From VRUE01 sp963774405 (lineage in GTDB: Bacteria > Actinomycetota > Thermoleophilia > Solirubrobacterales > 70-9): DNA of 64,000 nt. Of the stretch, positions 48,532 to 56,373 are shown piece by piece. A model generated the notes under the pieces. It worked only from the letters and a program-made list of their open reading frames with translations. It was not told where the DNA came from and did not search any database. The position numbers were made by a program, and so were the translations under genes. Where the stretch lies: positions 1 to 64,000 of the forward strand of contig CAVZEV010000007.1 of the NCBI GenBank assembly GCA_963774405.1, in the 5' to 3' direction. Every line of letters starts with the position of its first letter. Position 1 is the first letter of the stretch.

Positions 48532-48942
48532 TCAGCCGCGAAGCGCGCGCCAGACAACGCCCGGCCGCCGGCCGACCTTCGGCCCGAGCACCAGCGCGAA
48601 GAGGGTCAGCGCCAGCCAGGGGCGCAGGTGCGGGCTGATCCGGCGAATGCGGCCGTCGGGCTCCAGCTCGAAGACCATCGCGTCGGTCATCGCGACCGGC
48701 CCGAGCCGGGCCTGGCCCAGGGCGACCCGGTGCTCGCCCTCGCCGACCGTGCGCGTCCAGCGCAGCCCCTCGAGGCTCCCGTACACCGCGCTGAACAGAA
48801 CCTCGACGTCCTCCTGACCCCGAAAGACCATGCGACCCGAGATCGGTGAGACGACCTCGACGTCAGCGCTGAGCGCGCTCATGATGCCGGCGATGTCACC
48901 GGCTTCCGATGCCGAGAGGTAGCGCTGCAGCGGCTCGTCCAT
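48532..48942 (-). CDS. SnoaL/NTF2-like protein
   Basis: 136 residues from ATG 48942 (ATG 48951 possible). LQRYLSASEAGDIAGIMSALSADVEVVSPISGRMVFRGQEDV and later AMTDAMVFELEPDGRIRRISPHLRPW give the alpha+beta cone pattern of SnoaL-like enzymes/binding proteins. Ligand unknown. Convergent with the YkuD gene. Confidence 0.83.
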   Translation of the reverse strand: MDEPLQRYLSASEAGDIAGIMSALSADVEVVSPISGRMVFRGQEDVEVLFSAVYGSLEGLRWTRTVGEGEHRVALGQARLGPVAMTDAMVFELEPDGRIRRISPHLRPWLALTLFALVLGPKVGRRPGVVWRALRG

Positions 48943-48976
48943 CGCGACCACGATAAAGCGCCGCTACCGAACTGAG

Positions 48977-49377
48977 CTAGTCAGCCCACCAGTCGCGCTC
49001 GCCTTCGACGTCCCCGCGCGGGTTCTCGCCGAGACTGGGGGCGCCGATGACGAGGGCCTCGAGGCCGTCGGGCCCGGCCTCGTAACCGCGCCAGGTACCC
49101 GGCGGGACGCGCACCGCGTCCCACTCCCTGAGCTCGACGACCTCGTCGTCCAGCTTCATCCGGCCGCCGCCGCGAACGACCACGTAGACCTCCTCCTGCG
49201 TCTCGTGCGTGTGGCCGTAGGGAAAGCGATAGCCGGGCGGGACGCGCTGGTAGGTCAGGCCGGACTGCTCGAGCCCGAGCGCCGCGGTCGCCGCGCGGAA
49301 CACCAGGTCCGGCGCGCCGTCGAAGTTGGACCCGAGGCCTGTGGGTCCTGCTTGAGGTTTTTGTGCGTGAACGGCAT
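48977..49377 (-). pseudogene. Cupin-domain protein with a frameshift near its start
   Basis: The body GLTYQRVPPGYRFPYGHTHETQEEVYVVVRGGGRMKLDDEV and EWDAVRVPPGTWRGYEAGPDGLEALVIGAP is a clear cupin. The natural start MPFTHKNLKQD lies at ATG 49377, but in another frame; a one-base indel near 49335-49345 separates it. Without that start the open frame runs upstream into meaningless sequence. Likely a functional gene with a sequencing indel or a recent mutation. Confidence 0.75.
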
Positions 49378-49461
49378 GGCGCAAGCCTACGCCAGCCTGA
49401 TTCGGGCCGACCACCGGCAACTCGTGAGCGCCGCGCGTCGAGTGATGTACGCTTATACATC

Positions 49462-49734
49462 GTGAATCGCACCCAGATCTACCTCGACGACGACCAGACG
49501 GCTCGCCTCGACAGGCGCGCCGCGGCGGCAGGCACCTCGCGCTCGATGTTGATCCGCCGCGCCGTGGACGCCTACCTCTCCAAGGACGAGCAGGACGCCA
49601 CCGCATGGCAGGCGCAGTGGAGAAGCGCAATCGAGGGCACCGCCGGCATCGCGCCCTACCTCGCTGAGGGTGCCGACTACGTCGAGGAGATTCGACGCGA
49701 CGACGCCGAGCGGCTGGCGCGGCTCGAGCCTTGA
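49462..49734 (+). CDS. vapB: Ribbon-helix-helix antitoxin (VapB/CopG type)
   Basis: 90 residues from GTG 49462. NRTQIYLDDDQTARLDRRAAAAGTSRSMLIRRAVDAYLS is a textbook ribbon-helix-helix. The C-terminal IAPYLAEGADYVEEIRRDDAERLARL binds the toxin. The stop overlaps the toxin start (TTGA). Confidence 0.9.
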   Translation: MNRTQIYLDDDQTARLDRRAAAAGTSRSMLIRRAVDAYLSKDEQDATAWQAQWRSAIEGTAGIAPYLAEGADYVEEIRRDDAERLARLEP

Positions 49735-50102
49735 GCGTCGTCCTCGACACCAGCGTCCTCGTCGATCACCTTCGCGCCTCGACTCCGGCCAGCGAGTACC
49801 TCGCGAGCCTCGACGACCGCCCTTCGTGTTCGGAGATCAGTCGGATAGAGGTGATCCAAGGACTGCGGTCCTCGGAGCGGCGCGCGGCCGAACGGCTCTT
49901 CGCGCTGCTCGCCTGGGTGCCCGTGAGCGAAGCCGTGGCACGCCGCGCCGGGGAGTTGGGGCGCAAGTGGCGGCGCAGCCATCCCGGCATCGGGGTCGCC
50001 GATCTCGCAATCGCAGCCACCGCCGAAGCGCTCGACGCCGAGCTCGCCACGCGCAACCTCAAGCACTTCCCGATGTTCAAGGCCCTTCGCGCGCCGTACT
50101 GA
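49731..50102 (+). CDS. vapC: VapC PIN-domain RNase toxin
   Basis: 123 residues from TTG 49731. The four acidic PIN positions are visible: VVLDTSVLVDHL, SRIEVIQGL, GVADLAIAATAEALDAELATRN. Length and order are normal. Intact, unlike the island vapC at 4244. Paired with the antitoxin by a TTGA overlap. Confidence 0.92.
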   Translation: MSVVLDTSVLVDHLRASTPASEYLASLDDRPSCSEISRIEVIQGLRSSERRAAERLFALLAWVPVSEAVARRAGELGRKWRRSHPGIGVADLAIAATAEALDAELATRNLKHFPMFKALRAPY

Positions 50103-50134
50103 GACCGGTCGGACCCGATTCCGTCGGCGGCCGC

Positions 50135-50911
50135 CTACTTCGGCTCCAACACCCAGATGAATTGGGCGCTGCCCGTGAGCTGCTTGTCCCCCGACCCGCA
50201 GTTGGGTTGCGGCGGGAATTGCTTGCATTCGCTCAGCTCGGCGAAGTCGTTTGCCCAGCCCCCGCCGATTTGAAAGCAGGGGACGCCCGTGAGCAACGGG
50301 TCTCCTGGACAGGTGAGGTAGGGATCCGGACCGACCCCACCAATGAGGTGGAGATTCTTCGGGATGTGGTTGCGGTCGCCGTAGGCGGCACCGGACACGG
50401 AATCTCCCGCGCGCAGCGCTTCGTCGCCGCTGAAGCTCGTCTTCGCGCCAAAGCCGGCGGCGAACTGGTACTTGCAGTCGTCGGTGTCGAGGGCGAGCGT
50501 CGCGTGCCCGAACGGGCTCTTCAGCGGGCCTCCGTAGGTTTCCTGAGCGGAGGCGTTGTCTTCGCTCAGGTCGAAGCTGTCGTGGACCGAGACGTTGCCG
50601 AGGCGTGCTTTGCCGGAGTAGAAGTAGATCGCCGAGTACTGACCCTTGCCCCGCACCCTGTGCGTGAGCTTGACCCGGACGCTCGCCGCGCTGCGTTGCA
50701 GCGCGATCGTCTCGTTGCCGCCGGAGCCGAGGACGGGGCCCGAGGCGGTGCCGCTGAAGGTCATCCTGGTGTGTCCGACGAAGGCGTGGACCCCGGCAAG
50801 CGACGCACAGGCGCTCGCCGCCGAGGGCGCCACGGCAAACATGGCCACGGCGCTGCATATGACGACGAGCAGGCGGGCTCTCAGGGGTCGGCTGGCACGC
50901 CTGACAATCAT
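50135..50911 (-). CDS. Secreted protein of unknown function
   Basis: 258 residues. Signal peptide with basic start MIVRRASRPLRARLL, hydrophobic VVICSAVAMFAVAPSA and cleavage after SAASA. The mature part is Gly/Ser-rich with about eight Cys, suggesting disulfides, and a beta-rich pattern (FVGHTRMTFSGTASGPVLGSGGNETIALQ). No family recognised. Confidence 0.75.
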   Translation of the reverse strand: MIVRRASRPLRARLLVVICSAVAMFAVAPSAASACASLAGVHAFVGHTRMTFSGTASGPVLGSGGNETIALQRSAASVRVKLTHRVRGKGQYSAIYFYSGKARLGNVSVHDSFDLSEDNASAQETYGGPLKSPFGHATLALDTDDCKYQFAAGFGAKTSFSGDEALRAGDSVSGAAYGDRNHIPKNLHLIGGVGPDPYLTCPGDPLLTGVPCFQIGGGWANDFAELSECKQFPPQPNCGSGDKQLTGSAQFIWVLEPK

Positions 50912-50949
50912 GGGCCGAGGGGCCCAGGTTTCGCACCGGCCGTCAACGG

Positions 50950-51000
50950 ATGTAGCCGGATTTGGCTGACCGGCACTGGTCAGGCGGTATTTGAACCGCG
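50950..51000. repeat. Dispersed repeat copy R1 (divergent)
   Basis: Contains GGCGGTATTTGAACC, the tail of the repeat seen at 51.6, 53.1 and 54.3 kb, preceded by a hairpin CTGACC-N6-GGTCAG in place of CGGCCTAACCGGA. The most divergent of the four. Confidence 0.45.
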
Positions 51001-51013
51001 TTGGGGCTTTGTG

Positions 51014-51406
51014 TCAGGCGACAGCAAGCTCCGGCGCAGGCGCCAACTCGCGCTCAGGCTCCTCGTCGGGTACCTGATGCTCGATGCCGATCAGTAGCTC
51101 CTCGTCCAGAACAGCGAGGATTCGCTTCAGCACGGGGATCGTCGGCATGTGATCGCCGCCCTCCACCTTCGAAATGAAGGAATGAGAGGTTCCCGCCCTG
51201 TCGGCGACCTCTCTCTGGGTCAGGTCAAGCTCGTACCGCCGCTCGCGGATATGGGCGGCGATCCAGTTCCGCTCGCGCAGCTCGCGGATCTCCGCGTACT
51301 CGCCGCGGGCCCCCCGATACCCCTCGCTGCGTCGAGCACGATCCCGTGCTGCCTCGGCGACCGCCCTACCTCGAGGGCTGACGCTGCCGTTCTTCTTCGC
51401 ACCCAT
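51014..51406 (-). CDS. Xre-family transcriptional regulator
   Basis: 130 residues from ATG 51406 (ATG 51424 lies inside the palindrome and is less likely). After a basic leader the Cro/C1 HTH reads IAAHIRERRYELDLTQREVADRAGTSHSFISKVEGGDHMPTIPVLKRILAVLD. The tail is acidic/proline-rich. It has no toxin partner in position, but the region is full of toxin-antitoxin relics. Probably represses its own promoter at the palindrome. Confidence 0.86.
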   Translation of the reverse strand: MGAKKNGSVSPRGRAVAEAARDRARRSEGYRGARGEYAEIRELRERNWIAAHIRERRYELDLTQREVADRAGTSHSFISKVEGGDHMPTIPVLKRILAVLDEELLIGIEHQVPDEEPERELAPAPELAVA

Positions 51407-51416
51407 GCGAACTAGT

Positions 51417-51434
51417 TTATCCATATAGATAAAT
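51417..51434 (-). promoter_or_regulatory. Palindromic operator upstream of the Xre gene
   Basis: TTTATC-N6-GATAAA, a perfect inverted repeat 11 bp before the ATG at 51406, placed over the likely -10 region. A typical operator for autoregulation by an Xre protein. Confidence 0.55.
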
Positions 51435-51494
51435 GAATCAAGAACGACGCGAGGGCGCATCCTTGCCCGCGGCCCGCGGAGGTGTCCTTGGCTG

Positions 51495-51575
51495 CACGTC
51501 CATGCGCCGCCTTCTTTTGAAATCACAATTTGTGATCTCAAAAGCCTCAGCTTCTGCCTGGTCTATGCCGCCATG
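51495..51575 (-). pseudogene. Short fragment of an ORF6N-type gene
   Basis: About 80 bp matching part of the ORF6N pseudogene next door (DQAEVETLRSQIATSN region: here DQAEAEAF then RSQIVISK after a frame change). Only this piece remains; it lies between the Xre gene and dispersed repeat R2. Confidence 0.55.
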
Positions 51576-51594
51576 ATGACAAACGGGCCGGAAC

Positions 51595-51640
51595 TTATTA
51601 TCTACATCGGCCTAACTGGACGGCATTTGAGCCATGACGC
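51595..51640 (+). repeat. Dispersed repeat copy R2
   Basis: CTTATTATCTACATCGGCCT then AACTGGACGGCATTTGAGCCA. Matches R4 over about 43 bp with few differences and R3 over about 29 bp. All plus-oriented. Confidence 0.75.
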
Positions 51641-51682
51641 ATCCGAGCGCATTCGGACCCTGCACGAGGAGGCCGCTACTCG

Positions 51683-52180
51683 TCATCCGGCGCCCGGAAC
51701 CCGACCGGGCGCTTCGGTCGAACCGGCGGGCTGATGAGCTGCCGAAGGGTCTCGAAGAGCTGATTCAGCTGGTGATCGTGCCTCCCGAACTTCGCCGCCG
51801 TCTCGCGCTCGAGCTCCTCCAGACGCTCTTGCAGCGCCGCGTAGGAGTTGGCGACGCGCCGCAGCTCGACCGAACGTCCGCATGATCGCGATGTTCACGG
51901 CGATGGCTCGGTCACTTCGGAGGACGCCGGAGAGCATGGCGACGCCCTGCTCGGTAAAGACATACGGAGCGTAACGGCGTCCGCCCCGGCCATCGTTTGA
52001 GGTTGCAATTTGTGACCTCAAAGTCTCGACCTCTGCTTGATCTACTGAAGCATGAAGTCCCCGGGGGAGCGCTTCGCGTTTCGTTTGACCGGCTGGATCA
52101 GGTATGTCGTCTTCACGCCGTAGAGATCGCGCCCTCCGACTGCATCCGCTGCCGTGATGTCAACAACAAACATCTTCATC
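51683..52180 (-). pseudogene. ORF6N-domain (phage antirepressor-type) gene, decayed
   Basis: Pieces of an ORF6N protein occur in order but in different frames: DLYGVKTTYLIQPVKRNAK and RSPGDFML near 52080-52150, then RSQIATSNDGRGGRRYAPYVFTEQGVAMLSGVLRSDRAI... through NIAIMRTF, and then a scrambled tail whose correct frame would read a helical C-terminus. At least two indels or a stop interrupt it. ORF6N proteins are phage or plasmid regulators. Confidence 0.7.
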
Positions 52181-52611
52181 CCCTCCACTGTCCCTTGAGA
52201 TCGGCCTGAATGAAGTCGTCGGCCGATGCAAATGGCGATGGGTCATCGGAGATTTTCGCGGCGAGAGCACGTATGGCCTCGTATTCAGCGTCCGACAGCT
52301 TCGTCTTATTGGCCTTTGCCCTCCCATCGACGATCACCACGCGACGTTCCTTGCGTTGCCAAAGCACGAATAGGCGGTAAAGCGTTTCCCCCCTGCTTGT
52401 CGCGCACCTCGTGAAGGTCGGCCAAGTCTCCCTTCATCGGGCAGTGGCTGTGGCGATCAGCCCACTGATCGGGGCCAGTCGTTCTGACGGCCTCCAGGAT
52501 CGCGAGAAGCTGGACCCGGACGTTGACCGGCAGGGACTTCAGGAATCTGTAGGCAGGAATCGAAGCGGGCTCCTCACCCCGGTCCACAAGCCACTCGACC
52601 TCCCAGCGCAT
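52176..52611 (-). pseudogene. RelE/HigB-type toxin (Gp49-like) with a frameshift in a G run
   Basis: The first frame from ATG 52611 gives AYRFLKSLPVNVRVQLLAILEAVRTTGPDQWADRHSHCPMKGDLADLHEVRDKQGG. The natural continuation ETLYRLFVLWQRKERRVVIVDGRAKANKTKLSDAEYEAI lies in the next frame and ends at 52176. The junction is a run of six G (plus-strand C6, about 52389-52394). RelE/HigB toxins cleave mRNA on the ribosome. It is divergent from an Xre antitoxin gene. The G run could be a sequencing indel, a knock-out mutation or a phase-variable switch. Confidence 0.75.
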
Positions 52612-52658
52612 TTACGAAGCGTATTGACTGCAACCGACAATTGGACGCACCTGCCCTG

Positions 52659-52689
52659 TGTTGCGTTTATGCAACAAACACGCTACCCT
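52659..52689 (+). promoter_or_regulatory. Promoter and operator of the Xre antitoxin gene
   Basis: TGTTGC-N6-GCAACA (52659-52676) is a perfect palindrome containing the -35-like TTGCGT; TACCCT follows at 17-bp spacing (52684-52689), ending 6 bp before the GTG start. Placed between divergent toxin and antitoxin genes, it is a good autoregulatory operator. Confidence 0.6.
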
Positions 52690-52695
52690 TCCCTT

Positions 52696-53016
52696 GTGGC
52701 CAAGCTTCGGAATCCTCACGACGCAGCTCTCGCCTCCCTTATTCCCAGCGAGGAGAGGGGCGACTACGAGCGCCGCGTAAAGGCGCTCGTCGCGCGCAAC
52801 AAGCTTCTCGGCACCCTGGAGTCCGTCCGCGAGGCCGAAAAGCTCTCCAAGAAGGACCTCGCCGATCGAGCGGGCCTTGACGCGTCCAGTGTGCGGCGCA
52901 TGTTGACCGCCGAGACCGCGAACCCAACCACGGAGAACGCGTTCCGGCTCCTCAGCGCCATGGGTATAAAGCTCGAAGCGGTCCTCCCGTCCGGCAGCCG
53001 AGTCGACATCGTCTAA
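52696..53016 (+). CDS. Xre-type antitoxin (HigA-like)
   Basis: 106 residues from GTG 52696; the upstream ATG 52669 lies inside the operator and is unlikely. VRNPHDAALASLIP-type start, then the HTH LLGTLESVREAEKLSKKDLADRAGLDASSVRRMLTAETANPTTENAFRLLSAMGIKLEAVLP. Divergent from the broken HigB-like toxin, an unusual layout because higBA genes normally run in tandem. Confidence 0.8.
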   Translation: MAKLRNPHDAALASLIPSEERGDYERRVKALVARNKLLGTLESVREAEKLSKKDLADRAGLDASSVRRMLTAETANPTTENAFRLLSAMGIKLEAVLPSGSRVDIV

Positions 53017-53061
53017 CTCGCATCCGCCGGCGACCGGCATTGGGCTGAAATAAGCCCAGCT

Positions 53062-53105
53062 GGTCCTGGCTAATCGGCCTAACCGGACGGTATTTGAACC
53101 ACGGC
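53062..53105 (+). repeat. Dispersed repeat copy R3
   Basis: ATCGGCCTAACCGGACGG followed by TATTTGAACCA, identical to R4 over this part. Located between the Xre antitoxin gene and the next HTH gene. Confidence 0.75.
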
Positions 53106-53212
53106 GTGGTCACCCGAATCGACAGGCTGCTTTGAGGCTGTCAGGCCATCCAAGGCGTGCCTCACGAGCTTATTTTCACTTCTTTCAATCCTTGCGCTAC
53201 ACTGCCCAGACC

Positions 53213-53638
53213 ATGGCCACCATCGACGTCACCAGCAGCGGTTACGTGCGCGCCCTGCCGACCCTCTCGCGCGCCGCGGAGCTGATCGACATCAGCCCCG
53301 CCGGGATCACGCGGGGGATCGAGGAGCTCGGGCTGGAGCCGGTCCCCTGGGGTCGTCGCGAGAAGCACCTCGGCGTCGAGGATCTGCTGCGGCTCGCCGC
53401 ACACCTGCGCCGTGCTTCCGTCGAGGAGGTGGCCGGTGGGCTCCAGGAGGACGTCGAGCGGAACCATCCCGAACAGGTGGGGGCGGTCAACACCGAGATC
53501 GAGCGCTTCTTCGACTCGTTGCCGGCGCGCCGCGCCGAGCACCCCGACCGCTTCGTGGCCGAGCTTCACCAGGCCCTGCCGGCGCGCTACGCCAAGCAGG
53601 CAGAGGCGATCTACCTACGTCACGCCGCCAGCTCGTAG
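53213..53638 (+). CDS. Small MerR/HTH-like protein
   Basis: 141 residues from ATG 53213. YVRALPTLSRAAELIDISPAGITRGIEELGLEPVPWGRREKHLGVEDLLRLAAHLRR reads as a helix-turn-helix DNA-binding unit; the C-terminal part is helical. A TACACT -10-like box lies about 10 bp before the ATG. It overlaps the end of the convergent 207-residue gene by 19 bp. Unknown role; could be half of a toxin-antitoxin-like pair. Confidence 0.68.
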   Translation: MATIDVTSSGYVRALPTLSRAAELIDISPAGITRGIEELGLEPVPWGRREKHLGVEDLLRLAAHLRRASVEEVAGGLQEDVERNHPEQVGAVNTEIERFFDSLPARRAEHPDRFVAELHQALPARYAKQAEAIYLRHAASS

Positions 53639-54243
53639 TAGGTGCCCTTGTAGCCGTCTCGCCTGCGGCCTCGTCTGAACCCCAGGTCGGCAAGCTCGAC
53701 CTGCTTGAGGGCGATGGCCGCATCGAGCACGACTCCGATCCCTCCCTTCTCCACGGTCCGCCGGTCGATCGCCAGGCCGATCATGCACAGCAGCCAGCAG
53801 GCGACGAGGTACTCGCCGCGTAGCGGGCCTTCGACGTCTTGCGCCATCGACAGGGCGATAACGAGGTGGGGGCGGCGGGAGCCGCCCTGGCGCGGCCGGG
53901 GCTCGAAATGCCAGGCCATCAGCGCGGCGACCCGGTTTTGGTTCCGCAGGTCAACTGCCGTCAGCCGCCTGCCCTTATGGGCCTCGGCGTCGTGGAAAGC
54001 GGCGAGGACATCGCGCGAGAACGGCGCGCGTGCAAGCCGATGGCGAGCAGTACGAAGGCGCCAGCGCTCGGGTCCGCCTGAGCCCCCGTCATCCGCCAAC
54101 TCGGGGTGGCGGAGGTCGATCGTGACGCGGGTCTCGGCGCTGCCGTCCCGGCGGCCGCCGTCGACGACAACTGCCTCAGCGAATCGGTCTACCAGCGTGC
54201 TTCGCTCGCCCCTCAGGCGGTCGATGATCGAGGCAGAGGGCAC
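53620..54243 (-). CDS. Hypothetical protein convergent with the HTH gene
   Basis: 207 residues. Start MPSASIIDRLRGERSTLVDRFAEAVVVDGGRRDG, then ETRVTIDLRHPELADD and a mixed alpha/beta body with hydrophobic EGPLRGEYLVACWLLCMIGLAI. No motif recognised. The overlap of its 3' end with the HTH gene and the nearby repeats R3 and R4 on either side suggest that the two genes move or act together. Confidence 0.62.
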   Translation of the reverse strand: MPSASIIDRLRGERSTLVDRFAEAVVVDGGRRDGSAETRVTIDLRHPELADDGGSGGPERWRLRTARHRLARAPFSRDVLAAFHDAEAHKGRRLTAVDLRNQNRVAALMAWHFEPRPRQGGSRRPHLVIALSMAQDVEGPLRGEYLVACWLLCMIGLAIDRRTVEKGGIGVVLDAAIALKQVELADLGFRRGRRRDGYKGTYYELAA

Positions 54244-54267
54244 GCGACATCTTCTCAGACATGCTGG

Positions 54268-54312
54268 ACGTTATTGTCTACATCGGCCTAACCGGACGGT
54301 ATTTGAACCAAG
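54268..54312 (+). repeat. Dispersed repeat copy R4
   Basis: GTTATTGTCTACATCGGCCT then AACCGGACGGTATTTGAACCA; nearly identical to R2 over about 43 bp. Lies between the 207-residue gene and the SIR2 gene. Confidence 0.75.
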
Positions 54313-54361
54313 AGATCATTAGCCGCATCGCAATGCTGGAAGGCAGCTCCCCATCCCGCAC

Positions 54362-55984
54362 CTAGCTTGCCTCTGGCTTGGCCTTGAGCTGTGGCTTCCG
54401 CCCCCGGCGGGTCTTCGGCTTGTTCTGCCTGCCGTAGAGGAGCCAGTCGTAGAGGCAGGCGATCTTCACCCATTGCGAACGCTTCTGCGGATGCTCGTAC
54501 ATATCCTGGTGCAGGATCAAGAATCGGCGCAACTCCTCTGGGTCGATCTCCGCCTCCGGTAGGGCAGGGATGTACTGCAGGGCCTGATGGGGCTCAGTTG
54601 TCTCGATCAAGCCTTTTAGGTCTTTGGTCTCTTTCAGGGCCCCCTGCGCAGGCGCTTTGTACGTTTTGAGCAGCCCCAACCTTTTGGGCCGCGCTTTGAC
54701 GACATTCGCCACCTTCTTCGGAACATCGGCATCCAAGAGCGCGCCATCCGAGTCAAGGAGCCCGGCTTCCCGGAGGTACTTGAACACGGGGACGTTTCCC
54801 GGATGAGTAAGGATCCTTGGTAGCGCCTCTTGAACAACGCGGGATGCGATCAGATCGCTGCCTGCATTTATGACATCCTCGATTAGATCATCGCGATCAA
54901 GGCCAGTGTAGGAACGAAGTGCAGCAATTGCGCCAACGCCAAAGACAACCTCGACCCCTGAGAGGTCGTCATCCGCGCTTAGCTCAGCAACGTGCAGTCT
55001 CCCTTTGGGGTTGTCTTCAAGCACGAGGTCATACACCTGCTCCTTAAGCTGTCGCAAAAGCTTCGCCGGGAAGCCCCTATGGAGATCGCCGAGTGCTTCA
55101 TAGACTTCGCGGAAGTTAGACACGCCTGCAGTTAGCACTGGGACCGGCTTGTCATCGACCTTGATGACGGTCTTGGCTAGTTCAGGATCGGTTGCCGACT
55201 CATCCCACTGGATGAAGATGAGTCGCTCGGCAAGCTTGGCGATGCTTTCGTCCGAATCGAGGCAATCCATAATCGAATGAAGGATGGCACCCACGTTAGG
55301 GTCGGAAAGCGAGTAGCCGAGGAAGACAATCGGATGCTCGACAAAAATCGTCATCAGCTTCGCTGCCAGGTAAGCATTGCGCTCGGCGAACCGCTCATAG
55401 TCTGCGCTGGTCAAGACGAGAGAGTCTGGATCCTCGTAGCTCCCGTGAATCTTGTAGATCTCGCCGACGCCGAGGACGTCGCCGAGTAGCAAGCTCTCCT
55501 GACCAACAAAGACCTCGAAATCCGGGAAGACGTGCTCGAGCAGTGGATCGAAGTTCGTGGTTACTACGCCATCGACAACAGCATTGGCGAGAAGCTCGAC
55601 CTCATCGGCAAGATCGCCCGTTTTTGGTAGACGCTTCACTGAATCCTCCAAGTACAGGCTGGCCTCGGCCTTTAGAGCGGAATCGCCGTGCTTGAGCTTG
55701 TCCTTGAATCGCTCGCGGGATTTTTTGAACCCGCCTTCCTTCCACCACTTCGGGTGAAGCTCCTCGGCGATCAGGCTCGCAATCATCGGCAGGTTCCCAT
55801 CTGCCGATGCGACGTAGTACTCGTAGTCGCCGTCGGTCAATGCCGCCATGCGGCGCAGTAGCCCCTCCCAGCCGTCGAGCTGGAGATAACGGCGGGAGAG
55901 ACCCGCACCAATGAAAAGAAACGGAGCTACCCCTGCCTTCGCCAAATGCTCGGACAGCGACTGCCGAAGGTCGGCCACAAACAA
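54362..55984 (-). CDS. SIR2-domain protein, probable NAD-depleting defence factor
   Basis: 540 residues from TTG 55984. SIR2 motifs: APFLFIGAGLSRRYLQ (26-28 Gly-Ala-Gly), VVDGVVTTNFDPLLEH, IYKIHGSYEDPDSLVLTSADY, IVFLGYSLSDPNV. The C-terminal 250 residues are helical without recognised domain, ending in a basic tail. Stand-alone SIR2-like proteins (as in DSR and Thoeris effectors) degrade NAD on infection. No partner gene is adjacent. Bounded by repeat R4 downstream. Defence role is inferred from family. Confidence 0.85.
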   Translation of the reverse strand: MFVADLRQSLSEHLAKAGVAPFLFIGAGLSRRYLQLDGWEGLLRRMAALTDGDYEYYVASADGNLPMIASLIAEELHPKWWKEGGFKKSRERFKDKLKHGDSALKAEASLYLEDSVKRLPKTGDLADEVELLANAVVDGVVTTNFDPLLEHVFPDFEVFVGQESLLLGDVLGVGEIYKIHGSYEDPDSLVLTSADYERFAERNAYLAAKLMTIFVEHPIVFLGYSLSDPNVGAILHSIMDCLDSDESIAKLAERLIFIQWDESATDPELAKTVIKVDDKPVPVLTAGVSNFREVYEALGDLHRGFPAKLLRQLKEQVYDLVLEDNPKGRLHVAELSADDDLSGVEVVFGVGAIAALRSYTGLDRDDLIEDVINAGSDLIASRVVQEALPRILTHPGNVPVFKYLREAGLLDSDGALLDADVPKKVANVVKARPKRLGLLKTYKAPAQGALKETKDLKGLIETTEPHQALQYIPALPEAEIDPEELRRFLILHQDMYEHPQKRSQWVKIACLYDWLLYGRQNKPKTRRGRKPQLKAKPEAS

Positions 55985-55996
55985 AGCTTAGGTGCG

Positions 55997-56371
55997 CTAG
56001 CGGACAGTCTTCGGTACGTGTAAATAGCCATCCGTCCTCGTGGCTGGCGAACCCGTGTAGTTCGGGCGGGGGCCGACACGGGGAGTCCCGCTGGATGGGT
56101 GTGGCCTGCCTCCCCGGTAGGCCCCGCCCGCTCTCCGCGCCGCTGCCCTACTTGAGGGCGTAGGCGCGAGGAGATCATTGGCCTGGCGGACTTTGCCGTC
56201 TTCGGCCAGGCACATAAGCCGCTTGGCGACGGCACCGGCTGAAGGCCCACCGAGGCCCTTGGCGACGACGGTGGTGGTCAACGGCTCCTGCTTGCGGTGG
56301 GCCTTCATGTAGTCGAAGACGAGAGGCTCCAACTGGCCGGAGCGCAGCCGCTTCAGCTTGGCAGTCGGCAT
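55997..56371 (-). pseudogene. Winged-helix-like protein, module copy 1 (C-terminus frameshifted)
   Basis: The first 70 residues (KLKRLRSGQLEPLVFDYMKAHRKQEPLTTTVVAKGLGGPSAGAVAKRLMCLAEDGKVRQA) parallel the 73-residue protein at 57896. In copy 2 the protein ends TPRAYALK; here a one-base deletion after RQAND shifts the frame and the ORF runs on for 50 unrelated residues. The same ending can still be read in the next frame. A DNA-binding role is likely. Confidence 0.68.
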
Positions 56372-56373
56372 CG

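Noticed and set aside
51417..51434. dif-like site at the Xre promoter
   Set aside because: TTTATC-N6-GATAAA has the arms in the opposite order and lies exactly at the promoter of an Xre gene, so an operator is the simpler reading.
53062..53105. tRNA fragment (TTTGAACC resembles a T-loop complement)
   Set aside because: The bases beside the putative loop do not pair as a T-stem and the universally conserved C61 position is not met; treated as a dispersed repeat.
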